57,857 nucleotides of DNA from Chloroflexia bacterium. Its GTDB lineage: Bacteria; Chloroflexota; Chloroflexia; Thermobaculales; Thermobaculaceae. Positions 9,467 through 18,837 of the stretch are shown piece by piece. Positions within the stretch are counted from its first letter, which is position 1. The number at the start of each line of letters is the position of its first letter. The stretch spans positions 4,061-61,917 of the forward strand of contig JAUJMR010000012.1 of the NCBI GenBank assembly GCA_030446765.1, written 5' to 3'. The notes beneath the pieces are model-generated. The model ran no database searches and was not told the DNA's origin. It was given only the letters and a program-made list of their open reading frames with translations. The translations under genes and the position numbers were made by a program.

Positions 9467-10257
9467 CTAATCCCGGCTCCACATGTGCCGCAGACTCGGA
9501 CCCCGCACGTGGAACAGCTGTGGCTGCCATCCGAGAATTTCTTTCGCTTTCCGGTTCGTGAACACTCCGTGCGGCAGGTCGGCGTTCACGTTCAGCACCT
9601 CGAATGGCTCGGGCAGGCGTGGCATCTCAAGGGCGCAACGGATCGCCCGCGCTGCGTCTTGCCACGACACGGCGAAGGGGTTCAGCGGCAGGGGTTGACC
9701 CGTCTCTGGCGCGATGAACTCGCAGAACAACAGCGCAGGGATCTCCAGATCGTAGTAGTCGGCGAACACCCGGCAGATCTCCTGACCGAGGTACTTGCTG
9801 TGGCCATACAGGTGGCGCCCAGGGCGCGGTGGCGCATCGGCGGGAACGTCGTAGTCGGTCGAGTAGTCGACGCCGCCGTGGAGGGCTGCCAGTTGCGGCC
9901 CGGTGTGCACGATTCGCCGGATGCCATGGACGACCGCGGCGCGGACGACGTTGTACGCGCCGACCGTGTTCACGCGAAACGCTCCCGATAGTAAATGCCG
10001 GATAACGGTACAATTGATGATGGCATCCATCCCCTCGCACGCGGCCATCACCTGCTCGAGATTCGTCACATCCACCACACGAGACTCATGCGGCGCGCCG
10101 AGCGGTACAGTCACAGGTGCGCCGGGGTTCTGATTGAGTTTCGGTCCGGCAGCGGCGATCTCCTCGATCGGCTCAAGATCCGTCAGCCGCAGCACATACG
10201 TCGATGATAACTCCTCGGCCGCCGCTGCAGCCAGGGGCCCCCGGCACCGAAGATCAC
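9467..10257 (-). CDS. NAD-dependent epimerase/dehydratase-like protein (dehydrogenase 1), frame broken at N-terminus
   Basis: Short-chain Rossmann protein of about 265 residues. The nucleotide-binding start VIFGAGG is in one frame (GTG at 10257) and the rest from PLAAAAAEELSS in another; one indel in the GGGGGCCCC-like run near 10234-10243 joins them. The extended-SDR catalytic pair appears as YGHSKYLGQE (YxxxK) with an upstream VHTGPQLAAL in place of the Ser strand. Closest in style to NAD-dependent sugar or uronate dehydrogenases. It is the last gene of a minus-strand run with dehydrogenase 2, an enolase-superfamily enzyme and a lactonase. The true start is uncertain (10257 or slightly upstream). 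Confidence 0.75.
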
Positions 10258-10371
10258 AACGTTGCGAATTGCCGCCGTGACGAAATCGGCTCGACCGGGC
10301 CGAGTGCCGCGTCCATGCTGATGCCGGTTCCCTGTTCCTGTGGTGGAAGGCCGTTTCGGAGAGGGGCGAAA

Positions 10372-11251
10372 TCATGCCTTCGGCTGATACCCGAAAGGCT
10401 CGCGCCCCGCAGCGGCCAGCCGCACCTTGGCATGCGACCCCGGCGCCGTGATATGGAAGACCGACCATCCCGAAAGATCAAGCTCCAGCGACCGGCGTAT
10501 GCCCGCAACCGCGTCTTCCAGGTGGCAGTTAGCCTACTATCGAGGGTTGGACCCAGCGCCCGTCATAGGGGGTGGACGCGGTAGTCGCGTCGTCCACCAG
10601 CCATCCGAAGCGCAGGCAAATGGCGCTTACATCAGCGTCCCGCATTGCCTCCCGTGCAGAGAGCTCGGCTAGCCAGGGCCGCAGATGCTCGATCCGTGGT
10701 TCCGGACGGGGTCGCCACGTGGCCGGCAACCAGCCGGCACGCCGCGCTCGCTGACTTCCCAACTCGCGGGCAATCGGTCGAACAGAGCCAGGCTGCTCCC
10801 GAAAACAAAGCGTCGCACCCCCGCGTCCAGCGCCGTTGTAGTCAGTGCGTACGTCCTCGGCTCACCTCGTCGAGCGCGGTGCCCTCATCGCCGGAAGAGA
10901 CCGTCAACGGTGCGAGGTGGAGGATGGTATCGACTCCATCGAGCGCCGATCCGACCACTTCCGGGTCGCGCACGTCGCCCTCCACCGCCCGGACGTGCGG
11001 CGGCGGCGACGTGAAGCGCGTGTCGAACGCGACGACGGACGCCCCGCTGGAATCGCAGGTGCGCCGGGTTCTGATTGAGTTTCGGCTGGAATCGCGGTCA
11101 GGACGGCCCGCAGCGTCGATGATAACTCCTCGGCCGCCGCTGGAATCGTTGCGAATTGGCCGTCGAACGCGACGACGGACGCGTCCGCTGGAATCTTGTT
11201 CAGGACGGCCCGGCCCAACAATCCGTCCGCCCCTGTGATCAACACTCGCAT
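10372..11251 (-). pseudogene. NAD-dependent epimerase/dehydratase-like protein (dehydrogenase 2), several frame breaks and an internal insertion
   Basis: The ATG at 11251 follows GGGAGATGAG and overlaps the end of the enolase gene. MRVLITGADGLLGRAVLNKI is an intact Rossmann start. After ASVVAFD the gene is interrupted by about 140 bases of patchwork (11022-11182) and resumes as ASVVAFDTRFTSPPPHV, EGDVRDPEVVGSALDGVD and LHLAPLT. It then continues across more frame changes as TYALTTTALDAGVRRFVFGS, REAMRDADVSAICLRFGW and GWSVFHITAPGSHAKV to a TGA at 10372. The corrected product would be about 250 residues of the uronate/sugar dehydrogenase type. I call it broken because of the insertion, though errors may contribute. 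Confidence 0.72.
11022..11182. repeat. Patchwork insertion mixing pieces of both dehydrogenase genes
   Basis: Bounded by two identical 21-base copies of GTCGAACGCGACGACGGACG plus C (11022-11042 and 11162-11182). Between them lie three blocks copied from the start of dehydrogenase 1: 11057-11085 matches 10115-10144, 11114-11142 matches 10199-10227 exactly over 29 bases, and 11148-11158 matches 10261-10271. The blocks are in the same order as in the source. They are spaced by GCTGGAATC, which occurs four times (11046, 11085, 11139, 11187), and by TCAGGACGGCCCG, which occurs at 11098 and again at about 11200. The spacer motifs belong to the start of dehydrogenase 2. Confidence 0.8.
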
Positions 11252-11254
11252 CAC

Positions 11255-12483
11255 TCATCTCCCTTCGTCGGCTTTCCATCCTAACGCCACCGACTCTACA
11301 CGCGCACACCGAGATCCGGCCGTTGAGTAAAGGATCTTCCCGCCAACGCGGATCTCTACCTCTATCAGGTACCGAGCCGCTTCGGCGAGGTCCGGTGTCA
11401 CGCCAAGGCCCGGCGCATCCGGGACCCGGATGAGACCATCCTCACCCGGCCAGAGATGCTCCGTGGTGACCTCTACTGCCAGGGGGACGGCTCAACCGGG
11501 TACTCGCAGAGGACGTCGTCTTCCAGTCCGGCATATGGCTGAAGCGACGCACTGAGCGCCAAATGCGAGGTAAAGGTATGGTTGACGTACGTGACGCCGC
11601 GCTCCCGCGCGTAGTCTGCGACGCGCTTCGCGGAACCAATCCCACCGATGCGCCCGGCATCGATCTGAATGTAGCGAAGCCCAGCGTGATCGATCATGTG
11701 CTCCGCTATGTGCGGATGGTGGCTGCCCTCGCCACCCGCCAGCTTCACGAGCCCACTCTGAGAGGCAAGCCGCCGATACGCGGCATGGGCGCCGGAGATG
11801 AACGGCTCCTCCAACCAGGTCACCGCATAGTCCTGAAGTATGGGTAGTCGCGCGCTCGCAGCGTCTGCGTCTTCCTTCCAGACCGTCCCGGCGTCGATCA
11901 GCAAGGTAGCGTCCTTACCAAGACCCTCCCGCGCGGCAGCGACCTGCTCCGCGTCCTCCTCGACGCTGCCTTGGCCGAATGGACCCCAGCCGAACTTGGC
12001 TGCCCGGTAGCCTTTTTCGCGAACAGAACGGGCTTTCAGCAACGTCTCGTGCGCGGAGGAGCCGAAGAGCTGCGAGGCATACGGCATCTTCGGATACGCC
12101 CGGCGATAGCCGAGCAACTCGTAGACCGGCGCATCGCGTACCCGGCCAAGCAGGTCCCACATGGCGATCTCAATGCCAGACAGGGTATGGTCGGCCTGCA
12201 ACAGGTCCTGACTGTTCTCGCGCACCAGGTCGGTGATCCGCGCGATATCCGCCGCGTCTTCCAGCCGCTGCCCGAGGACGGATGCGCGGACCGGCTTGCA
12301 CGCACTGTGGGACATGGGACAGACGAGGCTGGCGATGGAGGTCAGCGGTGACGCTTCGCACTCGCCCCATCCCAGTCGCCCCCGACCCTCCAGCCGGACG
12401 AGCAGGAGATCCTGACTCCCATCGCCGATGTCTAGAACTTCGGGCATGGACAGGTAGAAGAAGTCGACGGCTTCGATCTTCAC
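11255..12483 (-). CDS. Enolase-superfamily (mandelate racemase/muconate lactonizing-like) enzyme, one frame break
   Basis: About 409 residues after correcting one lost C in the C-run at 11482-11486; the rest of the protein then continues as VEVTTEHLWPGEDGLIRVPD to a TGA at 11255. An N-terminal capping domain is followed by the barrel: AAKFGWGPFG (the KxK-type strand keeping one Lys), LLIDAGTVW (metal Asp), WLEEPF (metal Glu), LAGGEG (metal Glu) and VNHTFTSHLALSASL (His at the end of strand 7). The family abstracts the alpha-proton of carboxylates and often dehydrates sugar acids. Between a lactonase and dehydrogenases, a sugar-acid dehydratase is the natural inference; the substrate cannot be read from sequence. 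Confidence 0.85.
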
Positions 12484-12508
12484 GCGACTGGCGCCTCCCT
12501 ACTACTGC

Positions 12509-13622
12509 CTATAAGGCCCGAGTTGGAGTATCGGCGAACACCACACAGACCGGTGCAGGAATTTGTGATTCCTCGCCGCTGCGCGCGAGCAGGCCACTCG
12601 ATGCATCCACGCGGAAGCTGACGATTGAGTCTGAGTGCTGGTTGGCTGCAAGCAGCCAATTGCCTGTGTGCTCGATCGCAAACGCGCGTGGGGTTTGCCC
12701 GCCTGTCGACTCGTGCCCAACCACGGTCAGTCGACCGGTTGACGCATCGAGTGCGAAGATCGCGATGCTGTCGTGTCCTCGGTTCGATGCGTATACGAAG
12801 CGCCCCGATGGTGCCACCGCTATGTGCGCGCACGCGTTCTCGCCTGTGAAGTCTCCCGGAATGGTCGTGAGTGTCTCGAGCGGACGCAGCACCCCTCGCT
12901 CAGGGTCGTACGCGCAGACGGTCAGCGTCGAGTCAAGCTCGTTGAGCACGAATGCATGGCGTCCGTCCGGCGCGAATGCGATCTGGCGCGGCCCGGCTCC
13001 CGCTTGCGGCGACTGGTATGTGATGGCCGGATCGTTTGGGATCAGCTCGCCGGACGCCGCATCCAGATGGTAGGCCATTATGCGATCGAGGCCGAGGTCG
13101 ACGGCCAGCACACGCTGCCCGTTCGGGTCGGGGACGATCATGTGTGCATGCGGGCCCTCCTGCCGCGGATGAGCCAGCGCGCCCTCGTACTGGATGACCG
13201 AAGACGCAGCACCGAGGCTCCCGTCCGGTTGTATCGGGAAGGACCGCAACACCGCCGCTCGTGTAGTTTGCGACCAGAATGTGTCCCTGCTCGACGCTCA
13301 GGTGACAGGGCGCAGCCCCGTGGCTGCTCTGCTCGTTGATCAGCGTCAACTGTCCGGTGGCGGCGTCGCGCGAAAAGGCGACCACCTTACCGTCATCCAC
13401 CTCACTCACTGCATAGAGGTTGCGTCCGTCCGGCCCAAGCGCCAGATAGGAGGGATTGGCAACTCCCGACACAGTATGCAGGATGGTGAGGGCGCCCGAC
13501 TGGGGCTCCACGCGGCAAACGTACACGCCCTCGGCCTGTCCCTGGGGTGCTCCTGTATACGTGCCAACGTAGACCAGCAGCCCGTCATCTGTCCCTCTCC
13601 CACCGCCCGCGGTCATTGTCAT
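12509..13622 (-). CDS. Lactonase of the 6-phosphogluconolactonase-like seven-blade propeller family, one frame break
   Basis: About 371 residues from ATG 13622, which has GGAGG 9 bases upstream. Repeated propeller strands are visible (VYVGTYTGAP, PSYLALGPDGRNLYAVSE, PRQIAFAPDGRHAFVLNEL, HIAVAPSGRFVYASNRGHDS, PRAFAIEHTGNWLLAANQHS), matching the YbhE/carboxymuconate-cyclase-like family (Pfam Lactonase). The frame changes once at about 13235-13255, between NYTSGGVAVL and SFPIQPDGS. The family opens sugar lactones; here it heads a minus-strand run with the enolase-type enzyme and two dehydrogenases. Probably cytoplasmic, as no signal peptide is seen. Confidence 0.85.
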
Positions 13623-14015
13623 CAAACGTACCTCCAGCAATCCCACGTGAGGCGCTGCGGGCGTCATTGCACCGTCTTTGTCAAGCGTGCCTCAACCAGC
13701 GATCCATCGAGTTAGGCCGCCATCGGCCCTCGGGCGTTGATGGGGCTCGCGCAATACAGTGTGTTGGCGTCCGCAGCCCACAGCACAATGAGGGTCCATC
13801 GTACCACGATACGGTCACGCGAACATGAGGGCGTCGCCGTAAGGCACAACGCCTAAGAGTTGAACAGAGAGAGGGACTATGCGGTGCGCCCCGGCAACGT
13901 CCGACGGGTCGTGGAGCTCGCGTTCGCTGGCTGGCTCTCAGCCCGCGTGAGACGCCTCAAGCTATGGGGCCGCGGTACGTGGCGGGCACGATGGCCACGA
14001 CTGGGCTCGTCTGCA
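13623..14015. other. Intergenic region without recognisable gene
   Basis: About 390 bases between the lactonase start and the end of the siderophore-interacting gene. TTGACA on the minus strand near 13676-13681 could be part of the lactonase promoter, but no good -10 is at the right distance. Open frames here have no family character. Confidence 0.5.
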
Positions 14016-14840
14016 CTAGTCGTCGCCGTCCGTGCCGTAGTCGTGGTCGGTGTAGTCGACCGCCCCCAGCTTCCAGTAGCCACGGGTAACCATCATCGCG
14101 GGATCGAGGCCACGATCCTGAAGCAGATGCGCGCGGATACGTCGCATGGCTGCTGCCTCGCAGCCCACATAGATGCGCCCATTGCCGGCAGGGAGTTCGA
14201 TCGCACGGACCGCCGCTTCCAATGCCGCGTCTGCTCGCTCCGGACGGGCATCGCGGTGCAGCCAGGTGATGTCGACCTGCGCGGCAGTAGCCAGCGGCCG
14301 CTCTTCGTGTTCGTCGACGACCTCCAGCAGCGCGCGCACCCGCGCGTCGGCCGGCAGTTCCTCCAGGATCGTCTCGATCGCGGGCAGCGCCGCGTCGTCG
14401 CCAACCAGCAAGAACCAGTCGGCGTCGGGATCGATCTGGTAGTTTGGGCCGGGGCCACCCAATACCAGCACTTGTCCGACTTCCGCTTGCGCAGCCCAGT
14501 TCGAAGCGGGACCGTCGCCGTGCAGCGCAAACTCGACATCGAGCTCGGGGACCGTAGGATCGAATCTGCGTGGTGTGTAGGTCCGTATGCGCGTCGGTCG
14601 CGGTCCATCGCGCTGCGGGATGGGTGGCTCAGCCTGGCCAGCCTCAGGGAAGATCAGCTTGATGTGGGCGGCGGGTCCGTTCCAGGCGAATGCGCCCAGG
14701 TCGTCACCGGTGAAGGTCACGCACACCGTGCGCGGGGAAAGCCGCTCAATACGCGTGACCTGCACCCGTCGCATTGCCCGGCGACGGCGTGGGGGCGATG
14801 CGTCTGCACTCGGTGAGGTAGCTGCTGAATCAGCGGTCAT
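14016..14840 (-). CDS. Siderophore-interacting protein (ferric-chelate reductase, SIP/ViuB family)
   Basis: 274 residues from ATG 14840, with GGAGCAGG upstream. After a basic N-terminal tail comes the FAD-binding barrel with RIRTYTPRRF (the RxYTxR motif). Then follow VLVLGGPGPNYQID, DWFLLVGDDAALPAIETIL (NAD(P)H-binding domain), TWLHRD and YVGCEAAAMRRIRAHL, with GYWKLGAVDYTDHDYG at the end. The family releases iron from imported ferric siderophores in the cytoplasm using NAD(P)H and FAD. No siderophore importer lies beside it in this window. Intact. Confidence 0.92.
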   Translation of the reverse strand: MTADSAATSPSADASPPRRRRAMRRVQVTRIERLSPRTVCVTFTGDDLGAFAWNGPAAHIKLIFPEAGQAEPPIPQRDGPRPTRIRTYTPRRFDPTVPELDVEFALHGDGPASNWAAQAEVGQVLVLGGPGPNYQIDPDADWFLLVGDDAALPAIETILEELPADARVRALLEVVDEHEERPLATAAQVDITWLHRDARPERADAALEAAVRAIELPAGNGRIYVGCEAAAMRRIRAHLLQDRGLDPAMMVTRGYWKLGAVDYTDHDYGTDGDD

Positions 14841-15184
14841 ATCCTGCTCCTTCGTTCTGTCGCTAGTGTTGCGGTCGGTGCAGCCAGGTGACATCGCGCC
14901 GGGGCACTGGTCGACGTTGCTCTCGCTCTATGTTCGGGGACCGGATAGGAGCGCCGACCGAACCGGCGCTATCAGGCCATCGTATGTGGCATGATGCCTT
15001 CCTTCGATCGATCGCATCTTGGCGATCTGTTATTACGTTGATATATCCATATCAAAGCGGTACCCTGCCATAGACGAGATGGCACACGAGGGTTGCGGCT
15101 ACCAACGTGTACCGCACATGTGCGTCTGTCACACTGACACAATGCCCGTCGTGACGCACGAGCTTACCTGCGCACCAGGATGGT
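14841..15184. other. Intergenic region without recognisable gene
   Basis: No conserved reading frame on either strand. A low-GC patch around 15036-15058 (TTACGTTGATATATCCATATC) may hold promoter elements, but no clear pair is seen. Confidence 0.4.
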
Positions 15185-15359
15185 CTACTGGTGGTCGCGA
15201 ATAGACACGAAGGTGTCGTGCTCGGTCTGCATCATCTCCCAGAAGGAGCGATAGCGGTTGGCTCCGGGCAGACAATTGGCGAAGATTCACGCTTCGCACT
15301 CACCGTCAGGCGACACGTCCCGCACCGTGGATTGAATATCAACTGAGTAGCCATCCGAT
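15185..15359 (-). pseudogene. Short decayed coding remnant, family unknown
   Basis: One minus-strand frame reads GYSVDIQSTVRDVSPDG, then one in-frame TGA, then ANCLPGANRYRSFWEMMQTE and HDTFVSIRDHQ before a TAG at 15185. The amino-acid texture is that of a real C-terminus, unlike the other frames in this gap, but there is no start and I cannot name the family. Probably the tail of a lost gene. Confidence 0.35.
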
Positions 15360-15524
15360 CAACGACCACCCTTACTGATGTGGCCCATACCGCATCAGCC
15401 CGCAGTCACGATCAGAGGCGCCGTAGTCCATCTGGAATGAGGCGCGATACGGGTAGGCAACCATACCGCCAGCACGTAAGCCAGGGCAATGGCAACGAAA
15501 TGGATCGGCAACCCGGACCAGAAG

Positions 15525-15785
15525 CTAAGCCCCTAGCCAATCCCTGACCATCGACGCCGCAGTAAGGACCTGCGCAAGGAGCGCCATCTGGAAGATGACC
15601 CGCTCAGCACCCGTTCGCGAGGACACGATGGCTACCTGGCCCGCCGCCACGACCAGCACCGTTACGGCGAACAGCCACGGCAGTCCGGTCGAGTAGGCGG
15701 CAATCACCGGCATCGAGAACAGGACCGCGGTGAAGACGCCCATCACCATTCCGTAGCAACCCAGACTTTCGCCATCGGACCCCAT
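15525..15785 (-). CDS. Small membrane protein, function unknown
   Basis: 86 residues from ATG 15785, preceded by AGGAGGGG. Three hydrophobic stretches (about residues 8-29, 33-52 and 60-80) with short loops; the last part includes SSRTGAERVIFQ. No family recognised. It stands alone, divergent from the integrase remnant. Confidence 0.6.
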   Translation of the reverse strand: MGSDGESLGCYGMVMGVFTAVLFSMPVIAAYSTGLPWLFAVTVLVVAAGQVAIVSSRTGAERVIFQMALLAQVLTAASMVRDWLGA

Positions 15786-15972
15786 CGATCCCCTCCTACC
15801 GCCCAATGTCTCGCCAAGGCGCTTGGGCTTGGGATGTGGCGCCGGCATCACGGGAAAAGAAAGCGAAACACACCCGCGGGCCTGCTCCGAGACCTCGACA
15901 CGAAAACACCGGCGCCACCGCTAGTCTAGCACACCTCGCGCAGTGCGATAGCAGGGGTAAATGCGCAGTGTC

Positions 15973-16387
15973 AACGCGTCAGCTTGAGGTCCGGCTGATT
16001 CAAGGCCCTTTGTGGGAGGCTCACGGACTCGTCTTCTTCATCTACATCGGCCGGCCTCTCGGCTACCGCAGGGTGACGCGAGACTATAAGGCGCTGCTGC
16101 TGAGGTCCGGACTGCCGGAGATCCGCTTCCATGACCTGCGACACATGGCGGCGAGTATAATGCTCACTGGTAGGCCGTTACACGAGGTCTTGCGCGTACT
16201 CGGTCACGCCAGCATCACGCTCACCGCCAACACGTACCGCCATGTCCGGCCAGGAGAGGGCGCCGCGGCTGCTGCCCACATGGAGAGCTTGCTAGGGAAA
16301 ATCCGCGCGCGGGAACAATCCGTCTTCAGTGGCGCACCTCGACGATTGCCTAGCCATCGTCCGTACTATCCGGTCTGTCGCCGCTAG
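15973..16387 (+). pseudogene. Tyrosine recombinase/phage integrase, C-terminal remnant
   Basis: Only the second half of the catalytic domain remains: HGLVFFIYIGRPLGYR, RFHDLRHMAASIM (HxxR box), VLGHASITLTANTYRHV (LGH and the nucleophile Tyr). The N-terminal arm and core-binding domains and the first catalytic Arg are missing, and the upstream sequence has no integrase character. What remains keeps its catalytic residues, so this looks like a truncated relic of an integrated element. Confidence 0.82.
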
Positions 16388-16472
16388 GTGAACACAAGTG
16401 GGAGTTGCACCAAACTCCAAGTCGCCGACTCGCTCCCAGGCAGTTACCAGTTACCTCCAGGCGCGCTCTGAT

Positions 16473-17741
16473 CTATGCGCTCGGGGCCGCCTCGGACGGG
16501 TTGCGGACACTGCGCACCGGAGAGAAGAAGAGGAGCACGAACCCCGCGGCGACGCCGATGGCACCAACGAGCAGCGTCGCCCGCAAGCCGATCGTACTTC
16601 CGAGGAAGCCCCCGAGCACCGACCCCAGCGGCGCCGCGCCGAACAGCAGGAAGCGCCGGGCGGCCGTCACCCTGCCCAGCAGGCGGGTCGGCGTCAGGTG
16701 CTGGCGCAGGCTCATCTGGTTCACCGACCAGATAGGCCCACCGACGCCCGTGATTACCTGCGCGGCAATAATGGGCGCGAGTGCGGGTCCAACTATACCC
16801 GCGAGAGGAACGACAAGGGCGCTGATCGCCCACAGAGCTTGGCCGAGGATAACCGACGGTCCAGTACCAATACGGCGCGCGACGCGGCCGGCCACGATGG
16901 CACCCAGTAGACCGCCGACGCCTGCGACGGCGTACACAAGGCCGATGGTAGTCGGTGGAATGTCGAGCTCTCGGGTGAAGAAGAGCAACAGCACAGTAGT
17001 CTGGACCGCCGCACCGAATACCCCCACAGTCGCAGCCACGGTCAGCGCTCGCAGGACCGGCGTCCGCACCAGCTCGCGCACCCCCTCGCCAATCTCAATC
17101 CGAAGACTCCGCCGCTGCTCCCGGTTCGGCGACTCCTCGTTGACGCCTACACCCCGGAGCGATAGCGCCGACAGCACGTATGACACAGCATCCACGAAGA
17201 TCGCCTTGGGAGCGCTCAGGACCTGTACCAGTGCACCGGCGGCGCTCGGCCCCGCGATCGCGAGCACCGAGTCGCTGGCAGCGAGCCTGCTGTTCGCCTC
17301 GACCAGCTGGTCCTTCCGCACGACCGATGGCAGCACCGCCACCGAGGCAATCGTGAAGAAGAGCCCCAGCGACGCCGAGGCAAAGGCAACCACGTACAGG
17401 TGCGCGAACGTCAGGGACCCCAGGAGTGCCGCCAGCGGGATCGTACCGAGCAGCAGCGCACGGCCGAAGTCCGCCCCAATCAGGATCGGTCGCCGCCGCA
17501 TCCTGTCCACCCACACGCCGGCGAGGAGACCGAAGAATAGGTTTGGGAGCGAACCGGCGACGCCTAGCAGCCCCATCTGCGCCGGGGTCGCGCTCAGTGT
17601 GAGCACGGCGGTTAGCGGGAGCGCGAGGTTGGTGATCTGTGAGCCGGCGTTCGATATCACCTGCGCAAACCAGAGCCGCACAAACGAGCCGTTGCGCCAT
17701 AGGCTCGCCGTCGCCCTATCAACCGAAGCGCTTTCGTCCAT
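16473..17741 (-). CDS. MFS transporter
   Basis: 422 residues from ATG 17741. Twelve hydrophobic segments; motif A appears as GVWVDRMRRRPILIGADFGR after TM2, and the second half has LRQHLTPTRLLGRVTAARRF. This is the DHA3/MFS_3-like type that exports drugs or other small amphiphilic molecules. Flanked by an integrase remnant and tRNA-Lys, which is compatible with acquisition, though its codon use looks like the rest of the window. Intact. Confidence 0.88.
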   Translation of the reverse strand: MDESASVDRATASLWRNGSFVRLWFAQVISNAGSQITNLALPLTAVLTLSATPAQMGLLGVAGSLPNLFFGLLAGVWVDRMRRRPILIGADFGRALLLGTIPLAALLGSLTFAHLYVVAFASASLGLFFTIASVAVLPSVVRKDQLVEANSRLAASDSVLAIAGPSAAGALVQVLSAPKAIFVDAVSYVLSALSLRGVGVNEESPNREQRRSLRIEIGEGVRELVRTPVLRALTVAATVGVFGAAVQTTVLLLFFTRELDIPPTTIGLVYAVAGVGGLLGAIVAGRVARRIGTGPSVILGQALWAISALVVPLAGIVGPALAPIIAAQVITGVGGPIWSVNQMSLRQHLTPTRLLGRVTAARRFLLFGAAPLGSVLGGFLGSTIGLRATLLVGAIGVAAGFVLLFFSPVRSVRNPSEAAPSA

Positions 17742-17982
17742 CGCCCGCTTCTCACCCGTCTGGTGCCACACCATGACATGTCGCCGATTCAGACTGAGCG
17801 ACTTTACATGTCGGAGTGAGCTGTTTTCGCCCGCACTGCACCGCATGGTAGCAGCAGAAGCCTCGGGTGCAAGCGGCGCGTGGCCGCACCGCCAAAACAT
17901 CCGAGAACGGTTGCTCCAGACGGGGCGACACTAACTGTGTGGTGTCAAACGCCCAAGTCGCGCTCAGTTGCAGACACAAAGC

Positions 17983-18013
17983 AGCCCCATAACCCTAGCA
18001 GTTACGGGGCTTT
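17983..18013. terminator. Hairpin beside tRNA-Lys
   Basis: AGCCCCATAAC and GTTACGGGGCT pair around a short loop, with TTTT directly after on the plus strand and GCTTTG on the minus strand. It lies just downstream of the minus-strand tRNA and could end either transcript. Confidence 0.55.
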
Positions 18014-18020
18014 TACCTGG

Positions 18021-18093
<73 letters not shown>

Positions 18094-18174
18094 GTGCGTT
18101 TGTGACAGTATAGTACACTAGTCCCACTTACAGCGTCAAGCCAGCAATGGCTACGCGACGCGTGCCCCCCAGGC

Positions 18175-18837
18175 ATGTCAGAACGGGACCAGACGCATCC
18201 ACAGAACTGGAGCCACATGGAGCTTGTCAATCAACTGCTCGCCCGCGGCGAGCGTACCGCGATCCGCCGCTTTACCCGTGCCGATGTCGATGAATGGGTG
18301 TCGTGGCCCCGTCATAGAGACCCACTTTTCCAGGACTATAACTCCCCCCATCTCAAGCCGCGCGATCGTGACCTGTGGTACGCGGAGCGCGCGGCGCGGC
18401 CGGATCACGCCATGTACGCGATCCAGGACGCAGACGGACACCTCGTTGGCCGTCTCTTCCTCCGACATATCGACTCCGTACGCAAGAGCGGGGTTTTGGG
18501 CGTGGACCTACGCAGCGACCGGCTCGACCAGGGACTCGGCACCGACGCGCTAAGAGCCTTCAACGGCTACTTTTTCGACGACCTCCAGCAGGACACCTTG
18601 AAGCTCGATGTCGCGGCGTACAACGACCGGGCGCGTCGCGTATACGAGAAACTCGGATGGGTTCGCGTAGGGCAGCACTGGAACACCTACCCCTCCATCT
18701 TCATGCCCGGCGTCTTCGACGATCCCGCCATGGAACCGCTCCGCCCGTTTTTTCGTGCAGGGCCAGGCTCAATAAGCGTGTTGCACTACGACATGGACCT
18801 GACACAGCAACGCTGGCGGGAGGTGAACGGACGATGA
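18175..18837 (+). CDS. GNAT-family acetyltransferase (RimJ/RimL-like)
   Basis: 220 residues. Typical order: TAIRRFTRADVDEWVSW, YAIQDADGHLVGRLFL, VLGVDLRSDRLDQGLGTDAL (acetyl-CoA loop), then LDVAAYNDRARRVYEKLGW. The long C-terminal tail (PFFRAGPGSISVLHYDMDL) is unusual for the family. Target unknown. Its TGA overlaps the ATG of the cinA-like gene by ATGA, so the two are coupled. Confidence 0.85.
   Translation: MSERDQTHPQNWSHMELVNQLLARGERTAIRRFTRADVDEWVSWPRHRDPLFQDYNSPHLKPRDRDLWYAERAARPDHAMYAIQDADGHLVGRLFLRHIDSVRKSGVLGVDLRSDRLDQGLGTDALRAFNGYFFDDLQQDTLKLDVAAYNDRARRVYEKLGWVRVGQHWNTYPSIFMPGVFDDPAMEPLRPFFRAGPGSISVLHYDMDLTQQRWREVNGR

Noticed and set aside
13860-14816. A 318-codon plus-strand frame
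   Set aside because: It runs opposite the siderophore-interacting protein, which has complete FAD and NAD(P)H motifs; the front part has no family character.
16405-17934. A 509-codon plus-strand frame
   Set aside because: It is antisense to the MFS transporter with twelve clear helices.
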